NCBI GenBank assembly: GCA_965199945.1
Contig: OZ241354.1
Span: 3,596,001-3,660,000, forward strand
Direction: 5' to 3'
Source: VXYL01 sp965199945
GTDB lineage: Bacteria > Pseudomonadota > Gammaproteobacteria > Pseudomonadales > Azotimanducaceae
Length of the DNA: 64,000 nucleotides
Shown: one piece after another, positions 53,528 through 62,209 of the stretch
How the letters are laid out: each line of letters begins with the position of its first letter
Position numbering within the stretch: position 1 is the stretch's first letter
The notes under the pieces: generated by a model
Seen by the model: the letters and a program-made list of their open reading frames with translations, nothing else
Database searches by the model: none
Told to the model about the DNA's origin: nothing
Program-made: the position numbers and the translations under genes

Positions 53528-54186
53528 CCATCTGGGCGCTGGTGCCTTTCAAGGGCGCCAAGGGCGCCAAGCGGCGCATGGGCAAGGTGCTGACGGCAAC
53601 CGAGCGCGAGGGCCTCGCGCTGGCCATGCTCGGCGACGTGCTCAATGCGCTGGCGGAAAGCGACGCCCTCGCCGGGGTGCTGCTGGTCTCGCCCGATGCA
53701 GCCGCCCCAGTTCTTGCGCGCGAGTTCGGTGTCGAGGTCTTCGCCGACTCCGCACGCGACCTCTCCGGCGCCGTGGCCCAAGCCAGCGACCATGCGCGTA
53801 CACGCTTCCGTTCGAGCGGCACGCTGTTCGTTCCCGGCGACGTGCCGCTGATCCGCGCCGCGGACGTCGACGCGGTTCTCGACGGGCATGCGCAGGTGAC
53901 GCTGGTTCCCGACGCGGCCGACATCGGCACCAACGCCCTCGCCTGCTCGCCGCCGAACGCCTTCGAGTATCTCTTCGACGGCAAGAGCTTCAAGCCGCAT
54001 CTCGCCATAGCCGAGCGCGCCGGGTTGGAGGCGCGCGTGGTGCGCCGCCCAGCGTTCGGCATCGACGTGGACACCGTGGCCGAGCTTGCCGTGGTGGCGA
54101 AGGAAGCGCGGGCGGAAACCCGTACCGCGGCGTTTCTGCGCTCGACGGGCATTGCCGAGCGCTTGGCGCACTGCGCTCAGTCCTGA
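53524..54186 (+). CDS. cofC: CofC guanylyltransferase for F420 synthesis
   Basis: 220 residues from the GTG at 53524 (GTGA overlap). It starts MTIWALVPFKGAKGAKRRM, the NTP-binding part, and has SGTLFVPGDVPLIRAADVD with the metal-binding Asp. It activates 2-phospholactate, phosphoenolpyruvate or 3-phosphoglycerate with GTP for CofD. Which substrate cannot be told from sequence by eye; proteobacterial relatives include a 3-phosphoglycerate type. Convergent with the SCO gene, overlapping it by 10 bases. Confidence 0.92.
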   Translation: MTIWALVPFKGAKGAKRRMGKVLTATEREGLALAMLGDVLNALAESDALAGVLLVSPDAAAPVLAREFGVEVFADSARDLSGAVAQASDHARTRFRSSGTLFVPGDVPLIRAADVDAVLDGHAQVTLVPDAADIGTNALACSPPNAFEYLFDGKSFKPHLAIAERAGLEARVVRRPAFGIDVDTVAELAVVAKEARAETRTAAFLRSTGIAERLAHCAQS

Positions 54187-54827
54187 CCGGCGCGAGTTGC
54201 CGGTGTGCGCTGGACGAGAGCGCGGCTGAGCGAGGCCACCCTCCGGGCATCGAACGGGCCGCGCACGAAGCCGACGTGGCGCACGTCGGGATCGATCACC
54301 GCGAGGTGGCTCGAGTGGTTCATCAAGTAGCCGAGTTCGGGGCTCTCGGTGGGCGCTCTCGTAAAACCCACATGCAGGCTGTGCGCAAACGCTTCGATGG
54401 CGTCGAGCGCCCCGGTGACGCCGACGAATCGTTCCGAGAACGCCGCGACGTAGCGGGCAAGCGCCGGCGCCGTGTCGCGCTGCGGGTCCACGGTCACGAG
54501 AACGCCTTGGAACGGCTCGTCGCCGGCGTCGCGCAGCAGCCGCTCGGCGTGGCCCAGCTCGGACATCGTGAGCGGGCAGATGTCGGGGCAGTTGGCGTAG
54601 CCGAAGAACACCAGAGACCAGCGCCCGCGCAGCGTCTCCGGCCCGAACTCGCCGCCGCCGGCATCATCCAAGTTGAAGTCCGGAATGTCGCGGGGCGCTG
54701 GAAACGCCGTGAAGCCGAGCGCGCGCAGTTCCTCGTCGTCGTAGTCCGGCTCCGGCGCCAGATACGCCACCGCCAAGCCAACGCCGACCAAGGCCGCGGC
54801 GATCAGCACGACGACGGCCGCCTTCAC
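54177..54827 (-). CDS. SCO1/SenC copper chaperone for cytochrome c oxidase
   Basis: 216 residues from a GTG at 54827. N-terminal membrane anchor (about residues 3-26), thioredoxin-like fold with the copper site GYANCPDICPLTMSEL (CxxxC) and the distal His in NHSSHLAVID. It delivers copper to the Cu-A centre. Last gene of the run; GTGA overlap with ctaA. Confidence 0.9.
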   Translation of the reverse strand: MKAAVVVLIAAALVGVGLAVAYLAPEPDYDDEELRALGFTAFPAPRDIPDFNLDDAGGGEFGPETLRGRWSLVFFGYANCPDICPLTMSELGHAERLLRDAGDEPFQGVLVTVDPQRDTAPALARYVAAFSERFVGVTGALDAIEAFAHSLHVGFTRAPTESPELGYLMNHSSHLAVIDPDVRHVGFVRGPFDARRVASLSRALVQRTPATRAGQD

Positions 54828-55816
54828 GAGCGCACCGCATCTCTTGCCGCGGGGTCGGCACGGCGAGTCGAATAGCAGGCGGCCACCAAGAGCAGCAGTA
54901 GCACGGCGGCGCCGGCGTTGTGCAGCACCGCCACGGCGAGCGGCAAGGCCAAGATCACGTTGGCGATGCCAAGGCCAAGCTGCACCGCCAGTGCTGCGCC
55001 GAGACCCCACGCCAAGGGCCGGTTGCCAAGCCGCAGCGCCAGACACCCCACGGCGACCAGCACGACGACCGCGCCCAGGCGATGCGCCATGTGGACCGCC
55101 ACCCGCGCATCCGCGGACATCAGCCCGCCCAGGTAGTTCGGCCCCACCGTTTGCGTCACGTCGAACCCGGCGGCGAAGTCCATCTCCGGCCACCAGGCGC
55201 CGTGGCAGGCCGGGAAGTCCGGGCAGGCCAGCGCCGCGTAGTTCGACGTGAGCCATCCGCCCAGCGCGATCTGCGCGACCAGCGCGGCGAGCGCCACCGC
55301 CGGCAGCTTTCCGCGCAGCGGCGCCGCAAGCCACGCCGGCCTGCGGTAGGAGAGGCAGAGCAGCCACAGCAGCGCAAGCGTGGCCATGCCGCCGAGCAGA
55401 TGCGTCGTCACCACCTGCGGCCACAGGCGAAGCGTGACCGTCCATGCGCCGAAGGCGCCTTGGACGACGACCAGCACGGCCAGCAACGCCGGCAGACGCC
55501 ACGGCTGGCGGTTCTTCAACGCCGCGCCGAGGAGAATCAGCACCAGCAGACCAAGCGCCGTGGCGGCATAGCGATGCGCCATCTCGGTCCATGCCTTCGC
55601 CGTTTGGACCGGCGCATCGGGGAACGCGGCCTCGGCGCGGGCGATCTCGTCGCTGCTGGTGGGCACGCCCAGATGTCCGTAGCACCCCGGCCAGTCCGGG
55701 CACCCCAGTCCGGCGTCCACCAAGCGCGTATAGGCGCCCAGCACGACGACAAACGCCGCCAGCACGACGCCGCCGACGGCCAGGCGGAACACCAGCTGCG
55801 CACCCTCGCCCGTCAT
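54824..55816 (-). CDS. ctaA: Heme A synthase
   Basis: 330 residues with eight membrane segments in two halves. Heme-ligand histidines appear in MAHRYAATALG, TTHLLGGMA, HMAHRLGAVVV and VLHNAGAAVL, and Cys pairs in LGCPDWPGCYG and ACPDFPACHG. It oxidises heme O to heme A for aa3-type oxidase. ATGA overlap with the SURF1 gene, GTGA overlap with sco. Confidence 0.93.
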   Translation of the reverse strand: MTGEGAQLVFRLAVGGVVLAAFVVVLGAYTRLVDAGLGCPDWPGCYGHLGVPTSSDEIARAEAAFPDAPVQTAKAWTEMAHRYAATALGLLVLILLGAALKNRQPWRLPALLAVLVVVQGAFGAWTVTLRLWPQVVTTHLLGGMATLALLWLLCLSYRRPAWLAAPLRGKLPAVALAALVAQIALGGWLTSNYAALACPDFPACHGAWWPEMDFAAGFDVTQTVGPNYLGGLMSADARVAVHMAHRLGAVVVLVAVGCLALRLGNRPLAWGLGAALAVQLGLGIANVILALPLAVAVLHNAGAAVLLLLLVAACYSTRRADPAARDAVRS

Positions 55817-56589
55817 TGGCCTTCGACCATGCGGCTTGCCGTCTCCGGCTCGGTGTGGTGAACCGCCCGCCCACGCCGCTTGCCGATCACGACATAGCCG
55901 ACGACGAGCGCCGCGCCGATCAACAGCCACTGGCCAACATAGCCCCAGTGCGTTCCCGGCGAATAGTCTCTGGCAAGCGACGCCGGCCGCAGCACGCCCG
56001 GCTGACCGCGTTCCAGGCGGATTTCGCGGGCATGGGCGCCGACCTCCGCGGCCATCCGCGCCACGTCAAAGCCGCGCACCTGTTTCGGCCAGCCCTCGGG
56101 CCACGGCTGCGCCGCCAACCACGACGACGCCGCTTCCCTGGGCCACGCCGCGCCGACGACCTCCACCGGCCCGGCGGGAACCTCGAGCCCTTCAAGCGAC
56201 GCGGCTTGCGCTCGCGACGCCCAGCCGCGATTCACGAGAAACACGCCGTCGCGGGTGCGGAAGGGAGACACGACTTGAAACGCCGTCTGATTGCCGACAG
56301 TGGCCACAATGAAGGTGTACTCGGCGTCGTATTGCCCGACGAGAGCCAAGCGCGTGAAATCCGGCGTCTCGGCGCGGTACTCGACCGCGGGAAGGGCTGC
56401 GCCGCGCAAGCGCTCGGCATGGGCGTTCTTCAACGCCGTCTTCTCGAGCCCGCGCGAGAACTGCCAAGCGGCGAGCGCCAGCACGACGACGAGCGCCAAC
56501 GCGACTTGGATCGTGAGGGCGCGGCCCGGGCGGAACGTGTTTGCCTCCGGGGCCGATCCCCCGCGCTTCGCCTGATCGGCAGCGTTCAC
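55813..56589 (-). CDS. SURF1-like cytochrome oxidase assembly protein
   Basis: 258 residues from a GTG at 56589. Two membrane segments near the ends (about 27-47 and 220-240) enclose a periplasmic domain with GQYDAEYTFIVATVGN, TRDGVFLVNRGWASRA and THWGYVGQWLLIG, all SURF1 marks. It assists heme a insertion. Operon partner of ctaA and sco; overlaps aroE (GTGA). Confidence 0.9.
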   Translation of the reverse strand: MNAADQAKRGGSAPEANTFRPGRALTIQVALALVVVLALAAWQFSRGLEKTALKNAHAERLRGAALPAVEYRAETPDFTRLALVGQYDAEYTFIVATVGNQTAFQVVSPFRTRDGVFLVNRGWASRAQAASLEGLEVPAGPVEVVGAAWPREAASSWLAAQPWPEGWPKQVRGFDVARMAAEVGAHAREIRLERGQPGVLRPASLARDYSPGTHWGYVGQWLLIGAALVVGYVVIGKRRGRAVHHTEPETASRMVEGQ

Positions 56590-57443
56590 GATCTGCCGAG
56601 CTCGCCGAGGACCGCGGCCGTGTCCGGGCGCTTGCCACGCCACAGGAAGAACGCCTCGGCGCCCTGTTCCACCAGCATTCCCAAGCCGTCGCTGGTTTCC
56701 GCCGCGCCCTGCTCGGCGGCCCAGCGACAGAACGGCGTCGCGCCATCCAAGGCATACACCATGTCGTAGCAGCGGCTGCCGACAATGGCTTCCGAGGGGA
56801 TCAGCGCCGACAGAGCGGAACCCGTGGACGCACCCACGCCGGCCGACGTTCCATTGACCACGACGTCCCAGCCGCCGCCAACCGCCGACAAGTCGCAAGC
56901 CGCCACGCCGAACCGCTGCGCGAGATGCTCCGCCTTGGCGCGCGTTCGATTGGCAATCGTCAACTCGGCGACGCCGGCGCACTTGAGCGGCCCGAGGACG
57001 CCCTGCACCGCGCCCCCGGCGCCCAGCACGAGGGTGCGCGCGCCGGCCAGCCGCCAGCCCAGATTGGCCTCCAGATCCCGCACTAGGCCAACGCCGTCCG
57101 TGTTGCAGCCATGCATCGAAGGACGCCCCTCGCGGCCAGCCCATTCGGGTTTCGGCACGATGGTGTTCACGGCCTCCGCTTCGCCGGCCGCATCGTCGTG
57201 GCTGTCCACCCAGCGCCAGGCATCGAGCTTGAAGGGCAGCGTGACATTGAGCCCGGTGCCGCCGTCCGCGAAGAAGCGCTCCGCGGTGGCAGCGAAACCG
57301 TCCTTGGGCGCAGCGATTGTGCCGTAGCGCAGCGCCTCGCCCGTGGCACGCGCAAACGCGGCGTGGATGCGCGGCGACAGGCTGTGCTCGACAGGATTGC
57401 CGATGACCGCGTAGCGGCTCGGCGCGGCGGCGGCGCGCGTCAC
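56586..57443 (-). CDS. aroE: Shikimate dehydrogenase
   Basis: 285 residues from the GTG at 57443. YAVIGNPVEHSLSPRIHAAF (shikimate binding), LNVTLPFKLDAW with catalytic Lys, NTDGVG with the Asp, LVLGAGGAVQGVL (NADP loop) and IANRTRAKAE. It reduces dehydroshikimate in aromatic amino acid synthesis. Sits between tsaC and surf1 with 4-base overlaps on both sides. Confidence 0.95.
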   Translation of the reverse strand: MTRAAAAPSRYAVIGNPVEHSLSPRIHAAFARATGEALRYGTIAAPKDGFAATAERFFADGGTGLNVTLPFKLDAWRWVDSHDDAAGEAEAVNTIVPKPEWAGREGRPSMHGCNTDGVGLVRDLEANLGWRLAGARTLVLGAGGAVQGVLGPLKCAGVAELTIANRTRAKAEHLAQRFGVAACDLSAVGGGWDVVVNGTSAGVGASTGSALSALIPSEAIVGSRCYDMVYALDGATPFCRWAAEQGAAETSDGLGMLVEQGAEAFFLWRGKRPDTAAVLGELGRS

Positions 57444-57988
57444 CGCAGAACCTCGCCGCTCGCGGCGTCGATGATCCTGCTTGCGCCGCGCCGTCCGCCG
57501 ACAGCGCCCGGCAGAACAAAGTCGATCTCTTCCCCCAAGAGCCGCTCCACCTCGTCGGCGGTCAGCGCCGGCCGCGCTCCGGCGCGGTTCGCAGACGTGG
57601 ACACGATGGCGCGCCCGAACGACGCCGCGAGCGCTCTCGCCTGTGCGTGGCCCGGCACGCGAACGGCGACCGTGCCGCGCCCGCCCGTGATCCAGTCGTC
57701 GAAGCGGTGGTTGGCGACCACCCAAGTGACCGCGCCCGGCCAACTGGCGAGGACGCGCTCTCTGGTCGCCTCGTCGAGGGACGCGATTTCGTCCTTGAAG
57801 TGGCAGGCATCGCCGGCGATCAGCACCAACCCTTTGGCGGCGTCGCGCCCTTTGACGGCGAGGACTTTGCTCACCGCCGCCGCGTCGAGCGGGTCGCAGG
57901 CGATGCCCCACACGCCCTCGCTGGCGTGGGCCACCACACCGCCCTTGCGCAGCACGTCAACGGCAGTCCGCAGCGCCGCGTCCGACAT
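57440..57988 (-). CDS. tsaC: L-threonylcarbamoyladenylate synthase (TsaC/YrdC)
   Basis: 182 residues, the short TsaC form. VVAHASEGVWGIACDP and LAVKGRDAAKGLVLIAGD form the substrate pocket, with PGAVTWVV, TVAVRVPGH and VSTSANRAG later. First step of t6A modification of tRNA. GTGA overlap with aroE; purE is 12 bases upstream. Confidence 0.93.
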   Translation of the reverse strand: MSDAALRTAVDVLRKGGVVAHASEGVWGIACDPLDAAAVSKVLAVKGRDAAKGLVLIAGDACHFKDEIASLDEATRERVLASWPGAVTWVVANHRFDDWITGGRGTVAVRVPGHAQARALAASFGRAIVSTSANRAGARPALTADEVERLLGEEIDFVLPGAVGGRRGASRIIDAASGEVLR

Positions 57989-58000
57989 TCGGCGTCTAGC

Positions 58001-58504
58001 TCAAGTCGCTTGCAGCGAAGCCTGCACCGACTCGTTCTGGCTGGCTACTTTCTTCGCGGCGCTGCGCCGCTCCTCGGCCACGCGCTCCGCCAGATCGGCA
58101 TCCGCGAGGGCCAGCATCTGCGCCGCCAGGAAGCCCGCGTTTCTCGCGCCGGCCTTGCCCACGGCGACCGTGGCGACTGGCACGCCGCCGGGCATCATCA
58201 CCGTGGAGAGCAGGGCGTCGGCGCCGTTCAAGGGCCCGCCGTCCATCGGCACGCCGATGACCGGCCGCGTCGTGTGCGCCGCCACCGCGCCCGCCAAGTG
58301 GGCGGCCAGGCCAGCGGCGCAAATGAAGACGCCGCAGTCCCGGGCGACGGCGTCGGCGACGTATTCCGCCGTGGCTTGCGGCGTGCGATGAGCCGACGTG
58401 ACGCGCACCTCGAACCGCACCGAGAGCGAATCGAGCACTTGCGCACAGGCCTGCATCGTCGGCCAATCCGATTCCGAGCCCATCAACACCGCCACCCACG
58501 CCAT
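58001..58504 (-). CDS. purE: N5-carboxyaminoimidazole ribonucleotide mutase
   Basis: 167 residues. AVLMGSESDWPTM, VTSAHRTPQATAEY and GGPLNGADALLSTVMMPGGVP are the class I PurE signatures. AGGAGGAAAC precedes the ATG. Purine synthesis. The usual partner purK is not adjacent; tsaC follows instead. Confidence 0.96.
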   Translation of the reverse strand: MAWVAVLMGSESDWPTMQACAQVLDSLSVRFEVRVTSAHRTPQATAEYVADAVARDCGVFICAAGLAAHLAGAVAAHTTRPVIGVPMDGGPLNGADALLSTVMMPGGVPVATVAVGKAGARNAGFLAAQMLALADADLAERVAEERRSAAKKVASQNESVQASLQAT

Positions 58505-58669
58505 CGTTTCCTCCTACTCTGTGCGCCCTTTGAGCGCCTGTTGATCCGCGACCCGGCGAGCAAGCCCGCCTCAAGCAGTGCAGTGTGCTGATTTGCCGTA
58601 GACGCGACAAGCGCAAGATGCCGTCGATGCGGTGAGAGCGTTCCCCTTCGCCACCCACAACCAGCGCGA

Positions 58670-59581
58670 TCATCCGTCGCGCCCTGCGATGGCGGATCGG
58701 ACATAGCCGCCCTGCTGCGCCGTAACGAGACCTTCGAGCTCCAGTTCCGCCAGCCGGCGCAGCAAGGTCGGCATCGGCAGGCCGGTGGCGTGGGCGATGG
58801 CGTCGACGGAGGTCACCGTGGCCCGCACTTGCGCGAGCACGGCGTCGTCTTCGGCTGCGATCTCCGGCGTCGGCAACGACAGCTCGCGCCATTCCAAGCA
58901 CAGCGCCTCGAAGACATGCTCGGCGCACTCCACCAAAGCCGCGCCTTCGCGGATCAAGCGGTGGCAGCCGGCGGACAAGGGGCTCGCGACCAGCGACGGC
59001 ATCGCCATCACGTCGCGGCCCTGTTCAAGCGCCATGCGGGCGGTGATCAGCGAGCCGCTCCTGGTGGACGCTTCCACCACGACCACGCCGAGGCAGAGGC
59101 CGCTGACGATCCGGTTGCGTGCCGGGAAATGGTGCTTGCGGGCCGGTTCCCGTGGCGCGTATTCGGTGGCCAACGCGCCGCCAGCGGCGACGATTTCCGC
59201 CGCCAGCGGTTCGTGCGAGCGCGGATAAATGCTGCCCAGGCCGCCGCCGAGCACGGCGATGGTGGTGCCGCAACCGCCGCCGGCGCTCAATGCGCCGCGG
59301 TGCGCGGCGGCGTCGATGCCGAACGCCAGCCCGCTGACCACGTTCAGGCCATGGGCGGCCAAGTCCCGCGCCAACGCGAAGGCGAGGTCGCGCCCTTGGC
59401 GCGTGCAGCGCCTGCTGCCGACCACCGCCACGGCTGGTTCGGCCAAGCGCGCGGCGTCGCCGCGGCAGTAGAGCCGCTGGGGCGGATCTGGAATCGAGCG
59501 CAGCGCAAGCGGCAATGCGCTGGCGTCCAGGATGCGCGGCGACTTGCGCACCGTCTCGGCGTTGGCGTTCATGGGCGCCAT
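58670..59581 (-). CDS. dprA: DNA processing protein DprA
   Basis: 303 residues from the ATG at 59581; a second in-frame ATG lies at 59572. Rossmann-like core with VGSRRCTRQGRDLA, VVSGLAFGIDAAAH and VLGGGLGSIYPRSH; C-terminal winged-helix (ATGLPMPTLLRRLAELELEG). It loads RecA on incoming single-stranded DNA during transformation. The N-terminal region before the core is short, about 60 residues, so the SAM-like domain of longer DprA proteins seems to be missing. Divergent from def, its usual neighbour. Confidence 0.92.
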   Translation of the reverse strand: MAPMNANAETVRKSPRILDASALPLALRSIPDPPQRLYCRGDAARLAEPAVAVVGSRRCTRQGRDLAFALARDLAAHGLNVVSGLAFGIDAAAHRGALSAGGGCGTTIAVLGGGLGSIYPRSHEPLAAEIVAAGGALATEYAPREPARKHHFPARNRIVSGLCLGVVVVEASTRSGSLITARMALEQGRDVMAMPSLVASPLSAGCHRLIREGAALVECAEHVFEALCLEWRELSLPTPEIAAEDDAVLAQVRATVTSVDAIAHATGLPMPTLLRRLAELELEGLVTAQQGGYVRSAIAGRDG

Positions 59582-59727
59582 GCTAGACGCGCTCGGTGCA
59601 TGTTGCGTTGCGAGATTCGCCCGCGGCCGTGTGCGAAATCGACTCGCCGTGGCCTTGGTGCCGCGCAAACGGCGCAGAGCCCGCCTCTGTGCGATGATTC
59701 GCGCTTGGCGAAATCGACCTCAGCGCA

Positions 59728-60237
59728 ATGGCCCTGCTCCCGATTCTCTGCTATCCCGATCCGCGGCTGCGCACGAAGGCCGCCCCCGTGCCGGCGGTGG
59801 ACGAGTCGATCGTGCGCCTCGTCGACGATCTGCTGGAAACCATGTACGCGGCGCCCGGCATCGGCCTCGCCGCAACCCAGGTGAACGTCCACAAGCGCGT
59901 GCTCGTGGTCGACGTCTCGGAGCAACGGGATCAGCCGCTCGCGTTCGTCAATCCGGTCATCGAATCGGCGGAAGGCGTGCAGGAGCGCGACGAAGGCTGC
60001 CTCTCCGTGCCTGGCTTCTACGAGCCGGTGCAGCGGGCGGAGCGCATTCGCGTCCATGCGCTGAACCAGCAGGGCGAGCCCTTCGCCTTGGAAGCCGAAG
60101 ACTTGCTGGCGGTATGCATTCAGCACGAGTGCGACCATTTGGAGGGCAAGCTGTTCGTGGACTACATCTCGAAGCTGAAGCGCGGCCGCATCCGCAGCAA
60201 GCTCCGCAAGCAGGCGCGACGCGAGGCACGGGGCTGA
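59728..60237 (+). CDS. def: Peptide deformylase
   Basis: 169 residues. Motif 1 GIGLAATQV, motif 2 EGCLSVPG with metal Cys, motif 3 QHECDHLEGKLFVDY with both metal His and catalytic Glu. It removes formyl groups from new proteins. Divergent from dprA, translationally coupled to fmt. Confidence 0.97.
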   Translation: MALLPILCYPDPRLRTKAAPVPAVDESIVRLVDDLLETMYAAPGIGLAATQVNVHKRVLVVDVSEQRDQPLAFVNPVIESAEGVQERDEGCLSVPGFYEPVQRAERIRVHALNQQGEPFALEAEDLLAVCIQHECDHLEGKLFVDYISKLKRGRIRSKLRKQARREARG

Positions 60238-61175
60238 ACGCGCCGCCTCGCCAGTGGCGGCTCGCCTTCGCCGGCGCACCCGCCTTCGCGGCGACCGTTC
60301 TCGCGCGCCTCATCGACTCCCGGCACCGCGTCGACGTCGTCTACACCCAACCGGCCCGGCGCGCCGGGCGCGGACGCAAGCTCGCCCAGAGTCCGGTACA
60401 GACAGCCGCCGAAGCGGCTGGCATCCCTGTGTACACGCCGATGCGCCTCGACGGCGAGCTCGAGACGCTGCGGCAAGTCGATTGGTTCGTCGTCGCCGCC
60501 TACGGGCTCATCCTGCCGGCGGCCGTGCTGGCCGCGCCCAAGCACCACTGCCTGAACGTGCATGCGTCCCTGTTGCCGCGCTGGCGCGGCGCCGCGCCCA
60601 TCGAACGGGCCATCATGGCCGGCGATGCCAAAACCGGCGTCAGCATCATGCAGATGGATGCCGGGCTGGACACCGGCCCGGTCTATCGCCGGGCTTCGCT
60701 GCCGCTCGGCGACGACGCCACCGGCGGCGGCGTGGCCAAGCAGCTGGCCGACCTCGGCGCGAACGCGCTGCTCGACACGTTGGACGACTTGCCGAGCCTC
60801 GAAGCCGTCCCGCAGGAGGACCGCGCCGCCACCTACGCGAAGAAGCTCGACGACGCCGATGCCCGCATCGACTGGACGCGCAGCGCCGTCGCCATCGACC
60901 GCCAAGTGCGGGCGCTGCACGGGCGCGTGGCCGCCTACGCGCGCCTCGGCGACGTTCGCTTGCGCTTGCTGGAAACCGCGCCACGCGCCGACGCCGCGAG
61001 CGCCCCTCCGGGGACATTGGCGCGACACGGTTCGCAGTGGCGCGTGGCCTGCGGCGACGGCGCACTGGAATTGCAGACCGTGCAGCTCGCCCGCGGCAAG
61101 GGCACGCCGCAGCCCGTGCAAAACATCGCCAACGGCTACCCGGACCTCGTGTTCAACGGTGCGCGTTTAGGGTGA
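60234..61175 (+). CDS. fmt: Methionyl-tRNA formyltransferase, possible CTG start
   Basis: 313 residues if it starts at a CTG at 60234 that overlaps the def stop (CTGA), with GAGG about 9 bases upstream. No ATG, GTG or TTG lies at the right place: coding similarity begins with WRLAFAGAPAFAATVLARL right after. Formyl-folate site: NVHASLLPRWRGAAPIERAI; also MQMDAGLDTGPV. C-terminal domain to IANGYPDL. It formylates initiator Met-tRNA. Normal length. Confidence 0.9.
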   Translation: MNAPPRQWRLAFAGAPAFAATVLARLIDSRHRVDVVYTQPARRAGRGRKLAQSPVQTAAEAAGIPVYTPMRLDGELETLRQVDWFVVAAYGLILPAAVLAAPKHHCLNVHASLLPRWRGAAPIERAIMAGDAKTGVSIMQMDAGLDTGPVYRRASLPLGDDATGGGVAKQLADLGANALLDTLDDLPSLEAVPQEDRAATYAKKLDDADARIDWTRSAVAIDRQVRALHGRVAAYARLGDVRLRLLETAPRADAASAPPGTLARHGSQWRVACGDGALELQTVQLARGKGTPQPVQNIANGYPDLVFNGARLG

Positions 61176-61187
61176 TGGAAACACCGC

Positions 61188-62123
61188 CTAGGCCCGAGGT
61201 CTGCCGACGAAGGCGCGACGCCGCGTCGGCGCGATTGCGGTGACGCCGAATGCCCACTCGGCGCGCCGCACGCGCGCGAAGCCGGCGGCAGCCAGACGGC
61301 GCATGGTTCCTGCCGTGGCGCGGGCCGCTCTCGCGCTGGCTGGATCGCCCACGTAGTGGAACAGCCGGCCGCCGGGGCGAAGGACGCGGCGCAATTCGGA
61401 GTAGAACGCCTGCGAATAGAGGTCGCCGGACAATTGCGCGGTCGGGGGATCGTGCAATACCGCCGCGAACTCGCCGTCCGCGAAGGACGCGATGCGCTCC
61501 GCCACGTCGCCAACGATCAGTTCAATCCTGGAGCAGGCGAACAGCGCCACCGACCAGGGATTGCGCCGCGCCAGTTCCAATGCCGCGGGGTCGAGTTCCA
61601 CGCTCACGACTTCCGTGCATGTCCTGGCCAGCGCGATGGCCGTGTAGCCGAGGCCGGTCGCCGTGTCGAGGACGCGGCCCCGAGGCCTGCCGAGGGCGCG
61701 CACCTTCGCTTCGGTGTCGGCGAGCGGGGTGGTGCCGGCGATGCGGTGCATGGGAAATCCGGCCACCACCGTCGTCGGCGCGTCGGCGGTCGGGTGCAGG
61801 GAACGCACCCAGCCGGTCGCTTCCGAGAAGACGCTGATCTGCCGGAGTGCATCGGCGACGAATTCGAAGCACTTGTTCGGCGCCGCCGCTGCTTCCGACA
61901 ACGCGGAACGGGGCAGGCAGACGCCGCGGGCGCATACCGCGTCGGCACCGACCGCCACGCGCTCTTCGGAGACGCCGAGATCCAAGCTCGCTGTGGTCGC
62001 CTCGACGCCGCCCCGCATCGCGTCCAACAGCTCTTGCGCCACCGCGCTCGTCAAGATCGGCGGCAGGCCCGGCGCACCGGCGATGCCGGCAAGCATCTTG
62101 CGCCAGTCGTCCACGGTCTTCAT
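61188..62123 (-). CDS. COG2521-like SAM methyltransferase
   Basis: 311 residues from the ATG at 62123. The N-terminal half (to about 120) is helical with no motif. The methyltransferase core is RVLDTATGLGYTAIALAR, SVELDPAALELARRNPWS, AAVLHDPPTAQLSGDLYS and LRRVLRPGGRLFHYVGDP. This combination, notably NPWS and HDPP, is that of COG2521, best known from archaea. Substrate unknown. It is convergent with fmt and divergent from trkA, at the place where rsmB is often found. Confidence 0.75.
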   Translation of the reverse strand: MKTVDDWRKMLAGIAGAPGLPPILTSAVAQELLDAMRGGVEATTASLDLGVSEERVAVGADAVCARGVCLPRSALSEAAAAPNKCFEFVADALRQISVFSEATGWVRSLHPTADAPTTVVAGFPMHRIAGTTPLADTEAKVRALGRPRGRVLDTATGLGYTAIALARTCTEVVSVELDPAALELARRNPWSVALFACSRIELIVGDVAERIASFADGEFAAVLHDPPTAQLSGDLYSQAFYSELRRVLRPGGRLFHYVGDPASARAARATAGTMRRLAAAGFARVRRAEWAFGVTAIAPTRRRAFVGRPRA

Positions 62124-62209
62124 TCCCGATGGCGCCCGTCGCCGACTCGTTCCTGCCACCTGCGCCCAGCGACGTTCAACCCGCTACCGACTCGGCCTAG
62201 AATCGGCGC

